A stretch of 64,000 nucleotides of DNA from Acidobacteriota bacterium. GTDB lineage: Bacteria > Acidobacteriota > UBA6911. Made by a program: the position numbers and the translations under genes. How positions within the stretch are numbered: the first letter of the stretch is position 1; the number at the start of each line of letters is the position of its first letter. Positions 42,651 to 51,551 of this stretch are shown here, piece after piece. The notes beneath the pieces are model-generated. The model searched no databases, was not told the origin of the DNA, and saw only the letters and a list, made by a program, of their open reading frames with translations. The DNA lies in assembly GCA_016929335.1 (NCBI GenBank), contig JAFGIY010000196.1, positions 1 to 64,000 on the forward strand, read 5' to 3'.

Positions 42651-43121
42651 ATGCCGAAAGAAGAACCGGATTTTCTTTTGATGATGAGTAGGCATGAATT
42701 AGCCGTCAAACAGCTGTATGAAATCTTTGCGGAGATGTTCCCCGGGCGCAAGAGTTTTTGGCAGAGTCTTGTATCGGATGAACAGAAACATGCCGATTGG
42801 CTTGAAGCACTTCGATCAGACCGGGTAGTATGCAGGTTGCTGCTGAATGAAATTGGACTAAAGCCGCAGGCAATCCATACTTCTATTGCTTATGTAGAAA
42901 GCCAGATAAAAAGGGCGCAGACAGGCGCTTTCAGCGTCATTCAGGCTCTCTCCATTGCCAGAGATCTTGAAACGGCGATGATCGAAAAGCAATTCTTCAA
43001 ACTCAGCCGTTCCACATCCAGCGAGATGCGAACGGCATTTAAGCCGTTCGCGGACGAGACAGAAAGGCACCGGCAGGCTCTCATAAAGGAAATCGGCGCT
43101 GAAAGGCAGCGGACCTCCTGA
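42651..43121 (+). CDS. Ferritin-like/rubrerythrin-type four-helix protein
   Basis: This is a 156-residue all-helical protein. GGAGG lies 7 bases before the ATG. Candidate metal ligands are spaced as in rubrerythrin-like proteins: HELAVKQLYEIFAEMFPG (first helix) and SDEQKHADWLEAL (second helix), then DLETAMIEKQFF and ADETERHRQALI (third and fourth helices). The usual ExxH pair appears as DEQKH and DETERH. It lacks a rubredoxin domain. A role in peroxide or iron handling is a family-based guess. Confidence 0.7.
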   Translation: MPKEEPDFLLMMSRHELAVKQLYEIFAEMFPGRKSFWQSLVSDEQKHADWLEALRSDRVVCRLLLNEIGLKPQAIHTSIAYVESQIKRAQTGAFSVIQALSIARDLETAMIEKQFFKLSRSTSSEMRTAFKPFADETERHRQALIKEIGAERQRTS

Positions 43122-43376
43122 TCGACCTGAACAGGCTCCTGAGGATTCAAGTCCGGGATCAAACCGGATCCCGTTTTCCGGTTTGGTTTTAACTTGCAGC
43201 AAATACAGACGCAATATTTTTAAAAATTCATTTCAGCCTGTGTCCATCCCGACGCAATGTGTTTGAAGGGACACGCCGGCAATCCTTTCCCAAACAGCTA
43301 AGTCTTTATAAATCAGCATAATATGCCTTGGCACGGGCATTGCTGTATCACTTCTGACGCAAGAAGGAGGCGGCAA

Positions 43377-44000
43377 ATGAAGCCCATGAGAAGAGAATCC
43401 AGGACAGCGGTTCTGACAGCAATTGTAATTTTTACGGCAATCTCTGTAATAGCCGAAGAAAAGCGGACGCGGATGGTGAATGCCACACAAAATGCAGCAT
43501 CCAAACCGGTCCGCAAGATTGTCGTCAGCATTGAGGATCGTAAACTGGCATTGCTCGAGGGGGATCGGGTGATAAAGATCTGGGCTACGGCCGTGGGCGC
43601 GGAGTCGACTCCGAGTCCCAGTGGAACTTATACGATCATCAACCGGCTGCGCCGGCCGGCTTACTATCATTCCGGAAAAGTCATTCATCCCGGTCCTTCA
43701 AATCCCCTGGGAACACGATGGCTCGGACTCAGCCTGAAAGGATTCGGAATTCACGGAACGAATGTTCCCGGCTCGATCGGCCGCAAGGCTTCTCATGGCT
43801 GCATTCGGATGCGGAACCGCGATATTGAGGAATTATTCGAACTCGTGGAGGTCGGTTGCGTGGTGGAGTTTCACAGTGAACGCAATGAATATCTGGCGCA
43901 GATATTTGATAACGAAACCCGGCAGGCTCCCTCATCAGAGCCTGTGATTACGGCTTCGAGCCACGAATTGGCACGAATTCTCATTACTGCGCTGGTGTAG
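43377..44000 (+). CDS. L,D-transpeptidase (YkuD family), secreted
   Basis: This is a 207-residue protein from the ATG at 43377 (GGAGG 6 bases upstream), with a signal peptide (about 8-24). The YkuD catalytic motif is complete: GIHGTNVPGSIGRKASHGCI with nucleophile Cys142, followed by RMRNRDIEELF. The enzyme forms 3-3 cross-links in peptidoglycan or attaches proteins to it. Its last 15 residues (SSHELARILITALV) are encoded by a dispersed GCCACGAATTG-type repeat and have no counterpart in the family. Confidence 0.93.
   Translation: MKPMRRESRTAVLTAIVIFTAISVIAEEKRTRMVNATQNAASKPVRKIVVSIEDRKLALLEGDRVIKIWATAVGAESTPSPSGTYTIINRLRRPAYYHSGKVIHPGPSNPLGTRWLGLSLKGFGIHGTNVPGSIGRKASHGCIRMRNRDIEELFELVEVGCVVEFHSERNEYLAQIFDNETRQAPSSEPVITASSHELARILITALV
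43960..43979 (+). repeat. GCCACGAATTG-type repeat inside the ldt 3' end, copy 5
   Basis: GCCACGAATTGGCACGAATT differs from the consensus by one base. It is within the L,D-transpeptidase reading frame and encodes the SHELARI part of its tail. Confidence 0.7.
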
Positions 44001-44038
44001 TGCGTCCAACAGCTCTTTATTTTTGTCAAGAGAAAAAT

Positions 44039-44088
44039 GCCACGGATTACACGGACATAATGAATATTTAATCCGTGAAATCCGTGGC
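44039..44088. repeat. CCGCGGATT-family inverted repeat
   Basis: The 17-base arms at 44039-44055 (GCCACGGATTACACGGA) and 44072-44088 have one mismatch. The structure parallels the element at 7304-7353. It lies in the 318-bp gap after the L,D-transpeptidase gene. Confidence 0.75.
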
Positions 44089-44230
44089 TGCTTTCGGTTG
44101 GGACTTTTGGCGGAAATTGGATCATGCATATCAAATGTCAAGGAATCTGGGGCGCACTACACTAGAACTGAGTTCTTTTTTTGTAAGATTTTGGGCGAGG
44201 CAGATTAAGACTCCATTGAAGGAAATTTTG

Positions 44231-44260
44231 GAGCTGAGAGCTGAAGGCTGACAGCTGAAG
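44231..44260 (+). repeat. CAGCTGAAAGC-type intergenic repeat, copy 3
   Basis: GAGCTGAGAGCTGAAGGCTG followed by ACAGCTGAAG resembles the copies at 174-215 and 19453-19486. It is about 60 bp before the next gene. Confidence 0.6.
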
Positions 44261-44318
44261 CATGGCCGGAAAATGCGGGATTGGTTTTTTAAGATGAAGT
44301 CGATTATCATGGCAGTTT

Positions 44319-45503
44319 GTGAACAATCTCGCACAGATTTTCAAAACCATTTTTCTTATGAGCTCGGTATGCCTCGCTCTGGCCTTCCCGGGGAATATTT
44401 CCGGCGCAGATTCTTTTGCCGAAGCAGCTCGCGACCTGGCCGCCAAAATCCGGGCAGGCATGGGACCGCTGAAGAATGCAGTTTTCTCATTCCATTCTCT
44501 TGCTTCTATCGGCGCGGCGGACGTGGATGTCGCGCGCCGGGCTCTTGAGAAGGAATTGCACACTCAAGGCATCGGGTTTGTTCCGGACTCGCAGGCAGCG
44601 GCAGTGCTGAACGTCACTCTGTCTGAAAATTTCCGGCAGTACCTCTGGATTGCCGAGATTAAGCGAAGCACAAATACCGATTTTGTGATGACGGCCCAGG
44701 AGCGGCTGCAGGATTCTCTCCTGAAGGATATTGCGCCTTACATGACTGTCCAAACCAGGATTCTCTTTGAACACGCCGACCCGGTTCTTGATCTGAAGGT
44801 TCGCAATGACGGGCTGATGGTTCTTCATCCCGATCGTGTTGCGCTTTATCGCCGCAGCAGAGATCAATGGGAACTCGAGCGCTCCACTCCGCTAAAAAGC
44901 CTGAAGCCCCGGCCACGAGACTTGCGTGGAAGGTTTTCCGACGACGGAGATGCCGTACAAATCCATCTTCCCGGCCTGTTCTGCAGAGGGGCAGCCGATT
45001 CGGGCTTTGCCTTTGAATGCATGCAGGAAGAAAAGCCCTGGCCTTTTCCATCCGGAGATATCCGCCTTGCCGCTGCCGGGAATTCTTTTTTTCGCGAAAA
45101 CCTGCCTCCTTTTTTTTCAATTGCCGGTGTGGCGGAGGATGAAGCGGAGCTGTGGATTATTGCCGGAGTGGATGGACGAGCCTATTTATATGACAGCACA
45201 AACGCCCAAATTGATGCAATGGACGACGGCTGGGGGAGTGAAATTGCCGCTATTGAAAGCGAATGCGGAACAAAGCGTCAGATCCTGGTTTCGCTCCGGA
45301 CCGATCCGCTGGCGCGAGGCGCCATTCAGGCTTTTGAGATCGTGAACCGGAGCGTCGTCGTCAAGAGCTCTCCTGTTGAGTTTCCCGGACCCATCACGGC
45401 GCTATGGCCTGTAGCGGAACAGGATGCCGCGATTGCCATATCGCGCGACCTGAAAACGGGGCACTATGCAGCGTTCTATTTGTCGATTTCTTGCAGCCGC
45501 TAG
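44319..45503 (+). CDS. Secreted protein of unknown function, first gene of a sensor operon
   Basis: The frame encodes 394 residues with a signal peptide (about 1-29). The start is uncertain: GTG at 44319 or ATG at 44358, neither with a good ribosome site. I recognise no named family. The N-terminal third (DLAAKIRAGMGPLKNAVFSF, VARRALEKEL) resembles lipoprotein-like alpha/beta domains. The rest has beta-propeller-like strands (ELWIIAGVDGRAYLYDS). It overlaps the binding-protein gene by 38 bp, so the two are coupled. Confidence 0.7.
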   Translation: MNNLAQIFKTIFLMSSVCLALAFPGNISGADSFAEAARDLAAKIRAGMGPLKNAVFSFHSLASIGAADVDVARRALEKELHTQGIGFVPDSQAAAVLNVTLSENFRQYLWIAEIKRSTNTDFVMTAQERLQDSLLKDIAPYMTVQTRILFEHADPVLDLKVRNDGLMVLHPDRVALYRRSRDQWELERSTPLKSLKPRPRDLRGRFSDDGDAVQIHLPGLFCRGAADSGFAFECMQEEKPWPFPSGDIRLAAAGNSFFRENLPPFFSIAGVAEDEAELWIIAGVDGRAYLYDSTNAQIDAMDDGWGSEIAAIESECGTKRQILVSLRTDPLARGAIQAFEIVNRSVVVKSSPVEFPGPITALWPVAEQDAAIAISRDLKTGHYAAFYLSISCSR

Positions 45504-46860
45504 TTTGTTGATCGGCTTGCGGGCCGGCGATGCCGCCGGACGTCCGCGTTACGGCGGCACTTTGCGCGTCCAGATGCAGGAATCCGTGCGCAGCCTCGCT
45601 CCCGACGAAAATCCTGCAAGCCGCCTCGAGGCGGCGGCAAAAGACAAGCTGATTGCCCTTGTGTTCGAATCCCTGATACGGCTGGATGAAAACGGCCGCC
45701 CGCAGGCGGTTTTGGCTCTTTCCTGGCAGCAGGATTCCGGCGGCAGGCGATGGCGCTTCCGTCTTCGGCCGGATGTGAAGTTTCACGACGGATCGATGTT
45801 GACGCCCGGGATAGCCGCAGCCGCGCTGCGTTCTTCTTCGCCGCAATGGAAAATCTCCGCTCTGCGGGATGGGCTGCTGATTGAATCCGGCATTCCAATG
45901 CCCGACCTGCTGTTTGATCTGGCACAACCATCGCATTCCGTTTTCATCCACGCATCCGATCAGACTCTAAGCGGTACGGGTCCATTCCAGCTCACCAAAT
46001 GGGAACCGGGGCGTCAGGCGATTTTCACCGCGAATGAGCAGCACTGGGCCGGCCGCCCGTTTCTGGATTCCGTATCCATCGAGATGGGACGTCCGTTGGC
46101 CGAGCAGCTGATGGACCTGGAATTGGGAAAAGCCGATTTTGTGCAAATCTGGCCGAATGAGATGCGCCGAATTCCTGAAGGATCGAGGACTTGGCGATCG
46201 CAGCCGGATACGCTGATTGCGCTCGCTTTTGAGCGCGGCCGCTCCGCAACTGAGAATGCACGACTGCGCGAAGCGCTGGCGCTTTCCATCGACCGGGAAG
46301 CCATTCTCAATTGGCTGATGCAAAAGCAGGGCGAAACAGCGGCTTCACTGCTGCCCCAGTGGCTGAGCGGCTACGCTTTTCTGTTCTCAGTCCGGAAGGA
46401 TGTGAAGAAGGCGCAGCAGCTGATTTCCGGACCCGGAGAATCGCGCTCGGCTCTTCATCTGTCCTATGATGCGATCGATCCGCTTGCGCGCAACATCGCG
46501 GAAAGGATCTCTCTGAATGCGCGTGAAGCCGGAATCGGTCTCAAGGTATCCGATCACCCGCCAAATGTGGACGTTCGCCTTGTGCGATTGCCTGTACGTT
46601 CCCTGTCGCCACAAGCGGCTCTCGCCGATCTGATTTCGGCGCTTCGGCTCGGTGGCATTGATTTGCCGGATCCTGCATCGGCCGAAAGCCTGTATTCGGC
46701 TGAGAAGGCGGCTCTGGCCGAGTATTATGTAATTCCGCTGTTCCATGTTCCCGAAATCTACGGTTCAAGCTCGAAACTGAAGACGTGGACAACTCCGGGC
46801 ATCAGCCAATTCGGGGAGTGGCGTTTCGACGATATGTGGCTGGAGGCGGAGATACGGTGA
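45466..46860 (+). CDS. ABC-type oligopeptide/nickel solute-binding protein (family 5)
   Basis: This is a 464-residue exported protein with a signal peptide (about 1-22) and SBP_bac_5 features: RYGGTLRVQMQESVRSLAPDE near 28, WRFRLRPDVKFHDGSML near 93, GTGPFQLTKWEPG near 170, and LREALALSIDREAIL near 270. The usual transport partners are absent. Its stop overlaps the GTG start of a membrane histidine kinase (GTGA). It is therefore more likely a ligand-sensing subunit of the kinase than a transporter component, although permeases could be encoded elsewhere. Confidence 0.85.
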   Translation: MQRSICRFLAAASLLIGLRAGDAAGRPRYGGTLRVQMQESVRSLAPDENPASRLEAAAKDKLIALVFESLIRLDENGRPQAVLALSWQQDSGGRRWRFRLRPDVKFHDGSMLTPGIAAAALRSSSPQWKISALRDGLLIESGIPMPDLLFDLAQPSHSVFIHASDQTLSGTGPFQLTKWEPGRQAIFTANEQHWAGRPFLDSVSIEMGRPLAEQLMDLELGKADFVQIWPNEMRRIPEGSRTWRSQPDTLIALAFERGRSATENARLREALALSIDREAILNWLMQKQGETAASLLPQWLSGYAFLFSVRKDVKKAQQLISGPGESRSALHLSYDAIDPLARNIAERISLNAREAGIGLKVSDHPPNVDVRLVRLPVRSLSPQAALADLISALRLGGIDLPDPASAESLYSAEKAALAEYYVIPLFHVPEIYGSSSKLKTWTTPGISQFGEWRFDDMWLEAEIR

Positions 46861-48626
46861 GCTTTCGCACACGCCTTTTAATATTGATTTCACTGGTAGT
46901 ATGCCTGACCGCGGCGCTGGTGACGGGGATCGCCGTTGCCAGAATGCGGAGCGCCTACGAAACCCTCGATAATGAGCGGACGGCCGCTTTAGTCGCCCAG
47001 TTCCGCAAGGAATTCCAGCGGCGGGGAGTGGAAGTAGTTCAGAAGGTCGCAGCAATTGCCAAAGCGGATTCCGTGATGCAGCTGGCCATTGCTTTGAGCC
47101 ATCCGGAGTCCGAGCTGTCTCTCTATGTGGAAGAAGCCGCAGGCCTGGCCGCGATGAATAATCTCGATTTCCTGGAATTGATGGACGGCAGCGGCGTGAT
47201 CCTGTCTTCCGCTCACTGGCCTGCCCGCTTCGGCTATAGGGCGGAGTGGATTCTCCAGTCCCCGGATTGGAACCTGGAAGGCTATTTCCTCAAGAGCGAA
47301 GAACTGCCGGATGAGACGGTCCTGGCGCTCGTGGCAGTTCGAATGATCAGTGCGGGAGACAAAAAACTGTATGTCGCGGGAGGATGCAGGCTGGGCAAAG
47401 AATTCCTTTCCTCTCTTGTTCTACAGAAGGGAGTGCGGGTTCTTCTCTATCCCAATCTGACGCCGGAGTTTTCTGCACAAGAGCTCATTATGGATTCAAA
47501 GGTCGTGAACGAGCCGGAAAAGCTGAGACCGCTGATTGAGCAGGTTATGGGTTCATCCGCAGAGGCCTCTCGAACAGTTGCCTGGAATGACGGTCACGAG
47601 ACCGTTCATGCCATTCCCCTCCTCGGTCGCGATAGCACACTTCTGGGTATGTTCCTCGTAGGCAGCTCGCGCCAGGAGCTTTTAAGACTCATCAATAAGA
47701 TCACGCTTACAGGAATCATCGCCGCGGCGGCTGGAATTCTGCTCGGCATCGCTTTGAGTTACTGGGTTTCATTGCGCATCACGCATCCTGTGAAAGAGCT
47801 TGTAGTGGGAGCCCGGCGCGTTGCGCAGGGCAGCTGGGATGCTCGTGTGAATGTATCCTCCCGGGATGAAATCGGCGAACTGGCGGGAGCCTTCAATACC
47901 ATGACACAGCAGCTGATCGATCAGCGCGACCGGCTTGTGCAGGCGGAGCGGGTAGCGGCGTGGCGTGAACTGGCGCGGCGTCTCGCCCACGAATTGAAGA
48001 ATCCGCTTTTCCCGCTGCAGATCACAATCGAGAATCTGCAGCGTGCCAAAGAACGCGCGCCCGAGCAGTTCGAAGAGGTCTTTCGCGAAAGCACCGGAAC
48101 CTTTCTGGCGCAGTTGTCCAACCTGAAAAGCATCGTCGGCCGGTTCAGCGATTTCGCCAAAATGCCTCAACCTCAGATTGAAACGGTCGATCTGAACGAG
48201 TTGATACGCGGAACGGTTCAGCTGTTTGACGCTCAGTTCAACGCGCCCGACCGCCCTGCCATCGAAACCGACTTGAATCTGGATGCCGGCCTTTCCTCCA
48301 TTCAAGCCGATCCTGAGCAGATACGGCGTGCGCTGCAGAATCTTTTGCTGAATGCCGTCGATGCCATGCCTCAGGGCGGCACAATTACACTGCGCACACA
48401 TAAGGAGAAAGACGCAATTCTGCTGGAAATCTCCGATACCGGCCAGGGCCTGACAAAAGAGGAATGCAGCAGATTGTTTACTCCTTACTATACAACGAAA
48501 CAACACGGCACGGGCCTCGGCCTCGCCATCGTGCAGTCGGTGATCAGCGATCATGGCGCCAAAATTTCCGTTGAGAGCGAGCCGGGGCAGGGTACGACGT
48601 TCAGAATAAAATTTTCGAGCCGCTGA
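46857..48626 (+). CDS. NtrY-like membrane histidine kinase
   Basis: This is a 589-residue protein from GTG at 46857, overlapping the upstream stop by 4 bp. It has two membrane helices (about 7-29 and 281-303) bracketing a periplasmic sensor domain of roughly 250 residues. HAMP follows (about 304-357), then the phosphoacceptor His near 379 in RRLAHELKNPLFPLQ, the N box NLLLNAVDAM, G1 ISDTGQGL and G2 GTGLGLAI. The large periplasmic domain and the binding protein next door suggest extracytoplasmic ligand sensing. Its partner is the sigma-54 activator that starts 3 bp later. Confidence 0.93.
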   Translation: MSFRTRLLILISLVVCLTAALVTGIAVARMRSAYETLDNERTAALVAQFRKEFQRRGVEVVQKVAAIAKADSVMQLAIALSHPESELSLYVEEAAGLAAMNNLDFLELMDGSGVILSSAHWPARFGYRAEWILQSPDWNLEGYFLKSEELPDETVLALVAVRMISAGDKKLYVAGGCRLGKEFLSSLVLQKGVRVLLYPNLTPEFSAQELIMDSKVVNEPEKLRPLIEQVMGSSAEASRTVAWNDGHETVHAIPLLGRDSTLLGMFLVGSSRQELLRLINKITLTGIIAAAAGILLGIALSYWVSLRITHPVKELVVGARRVAQGSWDARVNVSSRDEIGELAGAFNTMTQQLIDQRDRLVQAERVAAWRELARRLAHELKNPLFPLQITIENLQRAKERAPEQFEEVFRESTGTFLAQLSNLKSIVGRFSDFAKMPQPQIETVDLNELIRGTVQLFDAQFNAPDRPAIETDLNLDAGLSSIQADPEQIRRALQNLLLNAVDAMPQGGTITLRTHKEKDAILLEISDTGQGLTKEECSRLFTPYYTTKQHGTGLGLAIVQSVISDHGAKISVESEPGQGTTFRIKFSSR

Positions 48627-48629
48627 GAA

Positions 48630-50030
48630 ATGGATGGGACTTCAATGAGCCATTTGCTGATTGTGGATGACGACAAGGGAACGCTGGCTTCCCTCTCCAG
48701 GGCATTCCGTCTGGCAGGATATGAGGCGACCGTTTGCGACAATGCAGGCAAGGCGCTTGAGCTTGCGAAGGCACAGCGATTCGACATGATTCTGTCCGAC
48801 GTGGTCATGCCCGGCAAAGATGGACTGTCGCTGCTGGCTGATTTGAAGAGCGCGGGCGTTCCGGTTCCCGTTGTCATGATATCCGGACAGGCCAACGTGG
48901 AAATGGCGGTTCGAGCTACGCGCCTGGGAGCGATGGATTTTCTTGAAAAGCCGATCTCGACGGAAAAGCTGCTGCTCACCGTCGAAAATGCTCTCAAGAT
49001 AACACGGCTTGAGGAAGAAAACCGGCAGCTGCGCCAGCGCGTCGGCAAACATGAGATCGTCTGGAAGAGCGATGCCATGCGGCGCGTAATGGCACAGATC
49101 GAGCGGGTCGGTCCGAGCACGTCGCGGGTTTTCATTTATGGAGAGACAGGAACCGGCAAGGAACTGGTCGCGCGTTCTCTGCATGAACACAGCCTTCGAA
49201 AGGCGGAGCCGTTTGTAACCATAAACTGCGCTGCCGTTCCTCCGGACCTGATTGAATCCGAGCTCTTCGGACATGAAAAGGGCGCCTTCACCGGCGCCAG
49301 CGCCCGCTATTCCGGGAAATTTGAGCAGGCTCATCGCGGAACACTCTTTCTCGATGAGATAGGAGACATGCCTTTGAGCATGCAGGCGAAATTGCTGCGC
49401 GTTCTCGAAGAGGGAGAAGTCGAACGCATCGGCTCGGCCCATCCGATTGCCGTGGATGTGAGGGTCTTTGTGGCTACTCATCGCGATGTGGAAGACCTGG
49501 TTCGCAAAGACCGGTTCCGCCAGGACCTCTTTCATCGCATCTATGTTTTCCCGCTGGTTCTGCCTCCGCTGCGGGAACGAATGGAAGATATACCCGTACT
49601 GGTCGAGCATTTTTCAAGCCAGATTGCAGGACAAAATTCCTGGAAGATAAAACCGGTCACGCCTGAAGCGATCGAAGAACTCAAGCGCTACTCCTGGCCG
49701 GGTAATGTCAGGGAACTGCGTAATGTCGTCGAGCGTCTTTTATTGCTTGCCGATGATGCCGTAGATCAACAGACCGTCAAGCTGAGCCTGCCGCTTTCCG
49801 ACAGAGCGCCTGCCGCAGCAACGGGCAGCGGAGGAATCCTTGCGGAGAGAGTGGAATCCTTTGAACGGGAAACCATATTAATGGAGCTGAAGCGGCGAAA
49901 CTTCCACATGAGCGAGACAGCCAGGGCGCTGGGACTGGAGCGCAGCCATCTCTACAAAAAGTGCCAGCACCTCGGAATAGACCTGCGCGCCATCCGTCAA
50001 TCGAACCCGTCCCCGCCTCCCGAAGAATGA
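48630..50030 (+). CDS. NtrC-family sigma-54-dependent response regulator
   Basis: This is a 466-residue protein. The receiver domain has the phosphoacceptor Asp near residue 57 (ILSDVVMPGKDG). The AAA+ domain has Walker A GETGTGKE near 170 and the sigma-54 contact loop GAFTGA near 217, and the C-terminal Fis-type helix-turn-helix is ETARALGLERSHLYKK. ATG 48645 is an alternative start (MSHLLIVDDDKG), with GGGA 5 bases upstream. It activates sigma-54 promoters when phosphorylated by the adjacent kinase. Target promoters could not be found by eye. Confidence 0.95.
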   Translation: MDGTSMSHLLIVDDDKGTLASLSRAFRLAGYEATVCDNAGKALELAKAQRFDMILSDVVMPGKDGLSLLADLKSAGVPVPVVMISGQANVEMAVRATRLGAMDFLEKPISTEKLLLTVENALKITRLEEENRQLRQRVGKHEIVWKSDAMRRVMAQIERVGPSTSRVFIYGETGTGKELVARSLHEHSLRKAEPFVTINCAAVPPDLIESELFGHEKGAFTGASARYSGKFEQAHRGTLFLDEIGDMPLSMQAKLLRVLEEGEVERIGSAHPIAVDVRVFVATHRDVEDLVRKDRFRQDLFHRIYVFPLVLPPLRERMEDIPVLVEHFSSQIAGQNSWKIKPVTPEAIEELKRYSWPGNVRELRNVVERLLLLADDAVDQQTVKLSLPLSDRAPAAATGSGGILAERVESFERETILMELKRRNFHMSETARALGLERSHLYKKCQHLGIDLRAIRQSNPSPPPEE

Positions 50031-50159
50031 CCGCTGTTTAGAGCCGGCTAAGCCCAGGGCTTGCGAGGCAGGATAAAATCTTCCAGGCGCGGTCAATTGC
50101 TAAGCCGAACGGATATTTTTAAAAGCCGGATTATCAGCGCCCGGCTTCCAAAGCGGCTG

Positions 50160-51299
50160 CTATTTAACGCGGAAGGTATACATCTTCCCGACGTTGCCTG
50201 AAGAACCGGCTGCCGCTGCGGACGTCGGCAGAAATCCGTATTCTCCGGTATCCAGATTGGACAGATTCACCGCAAAGGTTCGGCCGGCGATTTTCGTGCT
50301 GTCAAAGGCAATCGCGTCGCGGGTCGCTCCTCCGGAGGAGCTGAAAATTCCCCCGGTGACGGTGCGAAATTCACGAGCATCGCGCTGTTCGCGCAGATGT
50401 ATCAATTGATATTCCGTTATGTCCACTCCCTCGGGGGAAACGATAAGAAACTCCAATGGGATTTCCAGCACCTTACTGCTGTGGGCTCCTTTAATCCGGC
50501 CGTTCACGTCGCCCTGCACAATGCCGGCGGTTGCGAAGCGCTTCAACATCCCTCCGGTCTGCCAGACCACAACCTCGGGTTGAATTTCTTGCCATTTCTC
50601 GCGGGCTTTGACGTACACGCCTGCTTCGGCAGGGAGCGCCGGCTCGGGCTTAGCTGCGGGAGTATCTGCGGCTTTTGACGGTTCCCTGGGCAGCTCTTTT
50701 TCCGGCTCTTTGGGCGGTTCCTTGATCTCGACGGGCGCGACGGCGGCTACCGGAACAGCCGGGTCCGCTTTTGCTTCCGGAGGCTTTGTCGGATCCATTA
50801 AAAAATTCATCAGCCGGTCGCTGGCGCCGCCCTCTTTGAGAGCAACCATGCCCTGAACGGAAAGATCAAAGCTGTGTTGACTCTCCCGGATCTTGGAAAT
50901 GATCAGGTCTTCATTAATGCCGGCCTTAAGCAGCTGGATGACGGAATCGTTGGTCAGGATTTCGTCGGGGGAAAGCATTGTCATGGCAATATCGATGCGT
51001 ATGACCTGAGCTTCCACCACTGTAATGCCTGTGCGCGTATATTGTTTGAATCCGGGTATGGAAACGGATATCTGATAGGTACCGGCAGGCAGTTGGCCGA
51101 TTGTGTAGGTTCCCGTCGAACCGCTCGCTGCCTGATACATGGCGCCCGTGATGGTATTTCTGGCCTCTATACGAACGCCCGGCATCAGAGCGCCGGCAGA
51201 ATCCGTGATAGTCCCGGTGATTGCTCCTTGCCCGCTCTGTGGGAGAGCTGCGCCCATGGCCAAAAAAAGGGAGGTCGCTGCAATCAATATGACGCGCAT
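50160..51299 (-). CDS. Secreted protein with carboxypeptidase-regulatory-like domain
   Basis: This is a 379-residue protein with a signal peptide (1-20, cleaved after ALPQ). An Ig-like carboxypeptidase-regulatory domain follows (about 25-108; GAITGTITDSAGALMPGVRI, YTIGQLPAGTYQISVSIPGF). A Pro, Glu and Lys-rich linker spans about 170-235, and a beta-rich C-terminal domain ends the protein. Such N-terminal domains are extremely common in Acidobacteriota, often before TonB barrels; here there is no barrel. Function unknown. Confidence 0.75.
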   Translation of the reverse strand: MRVILIAATSLFLAMGAALPQSGQGAITGTITDSAGALMPGVRIEARNTITGAMYQAASGSTGTYTIGQLPAGTYQISVSIPGFKQYTRTGITVVEAQVIRIDIAMTMLSPDEILTNDSVIQLLKAGINEDLIISKIRESQHSFDLSVQGMVALKEGGASDRLMNFLMDPTKPPEAKADPAVPVAAVAPVEIKEPPKEPEKELPREPSKAADTPAAKPEPALPAEAGVYVKAREKWQEIQPEVVVWQTGGMLKRFATAGIVQGDVNGRIKGAHSSKVLEIPLEFLIVSPEGVDITEYQLIHLREQRDAREFRTVTGGIFSSSGGATRDAIAFDSTKIAGRTFAVNLSNLDTGEYGFLPTSAAAAGSSGNVGKMYTFRVK

Positions 51300-51551
51300 G
51301 ACACATGTCCTCCACGGGAAAAATCCCGGAATTCATTGCTCGAGTGGGGAGTTCAAGCGGGAATATTTCTCAGCTGAACTGCCTTCCAACCTGCCGATAG
51401 ATGAAGGATGCACCTTGCCTTTCCCCAAAGGCTTTAATAAATGGATCTGTTTGCATCCTCGCCGACTCAAATTGCGAATGACTAAATATGTTTTTCGCCT
51501 TCAATGAATGTCAAGGAAAAACATGTTCTGCGACAGGTGCATCAAAGCCGG

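Noticed and set aside
42651-43121. The ferritin-like protein considered as a complete rubrerythrin
   Set aside because: There is no C-terminal rubredoxin CxxC domain, and the ligand pattern only partly fits.
43377-44000. The SHEL tail considered as a sorting signal (for example a retention-type motif)
   Set aside because: It is explained by translation through a dispersed repeat also present outside genes, and one of the two proteins carrying it is cytoplasmic.
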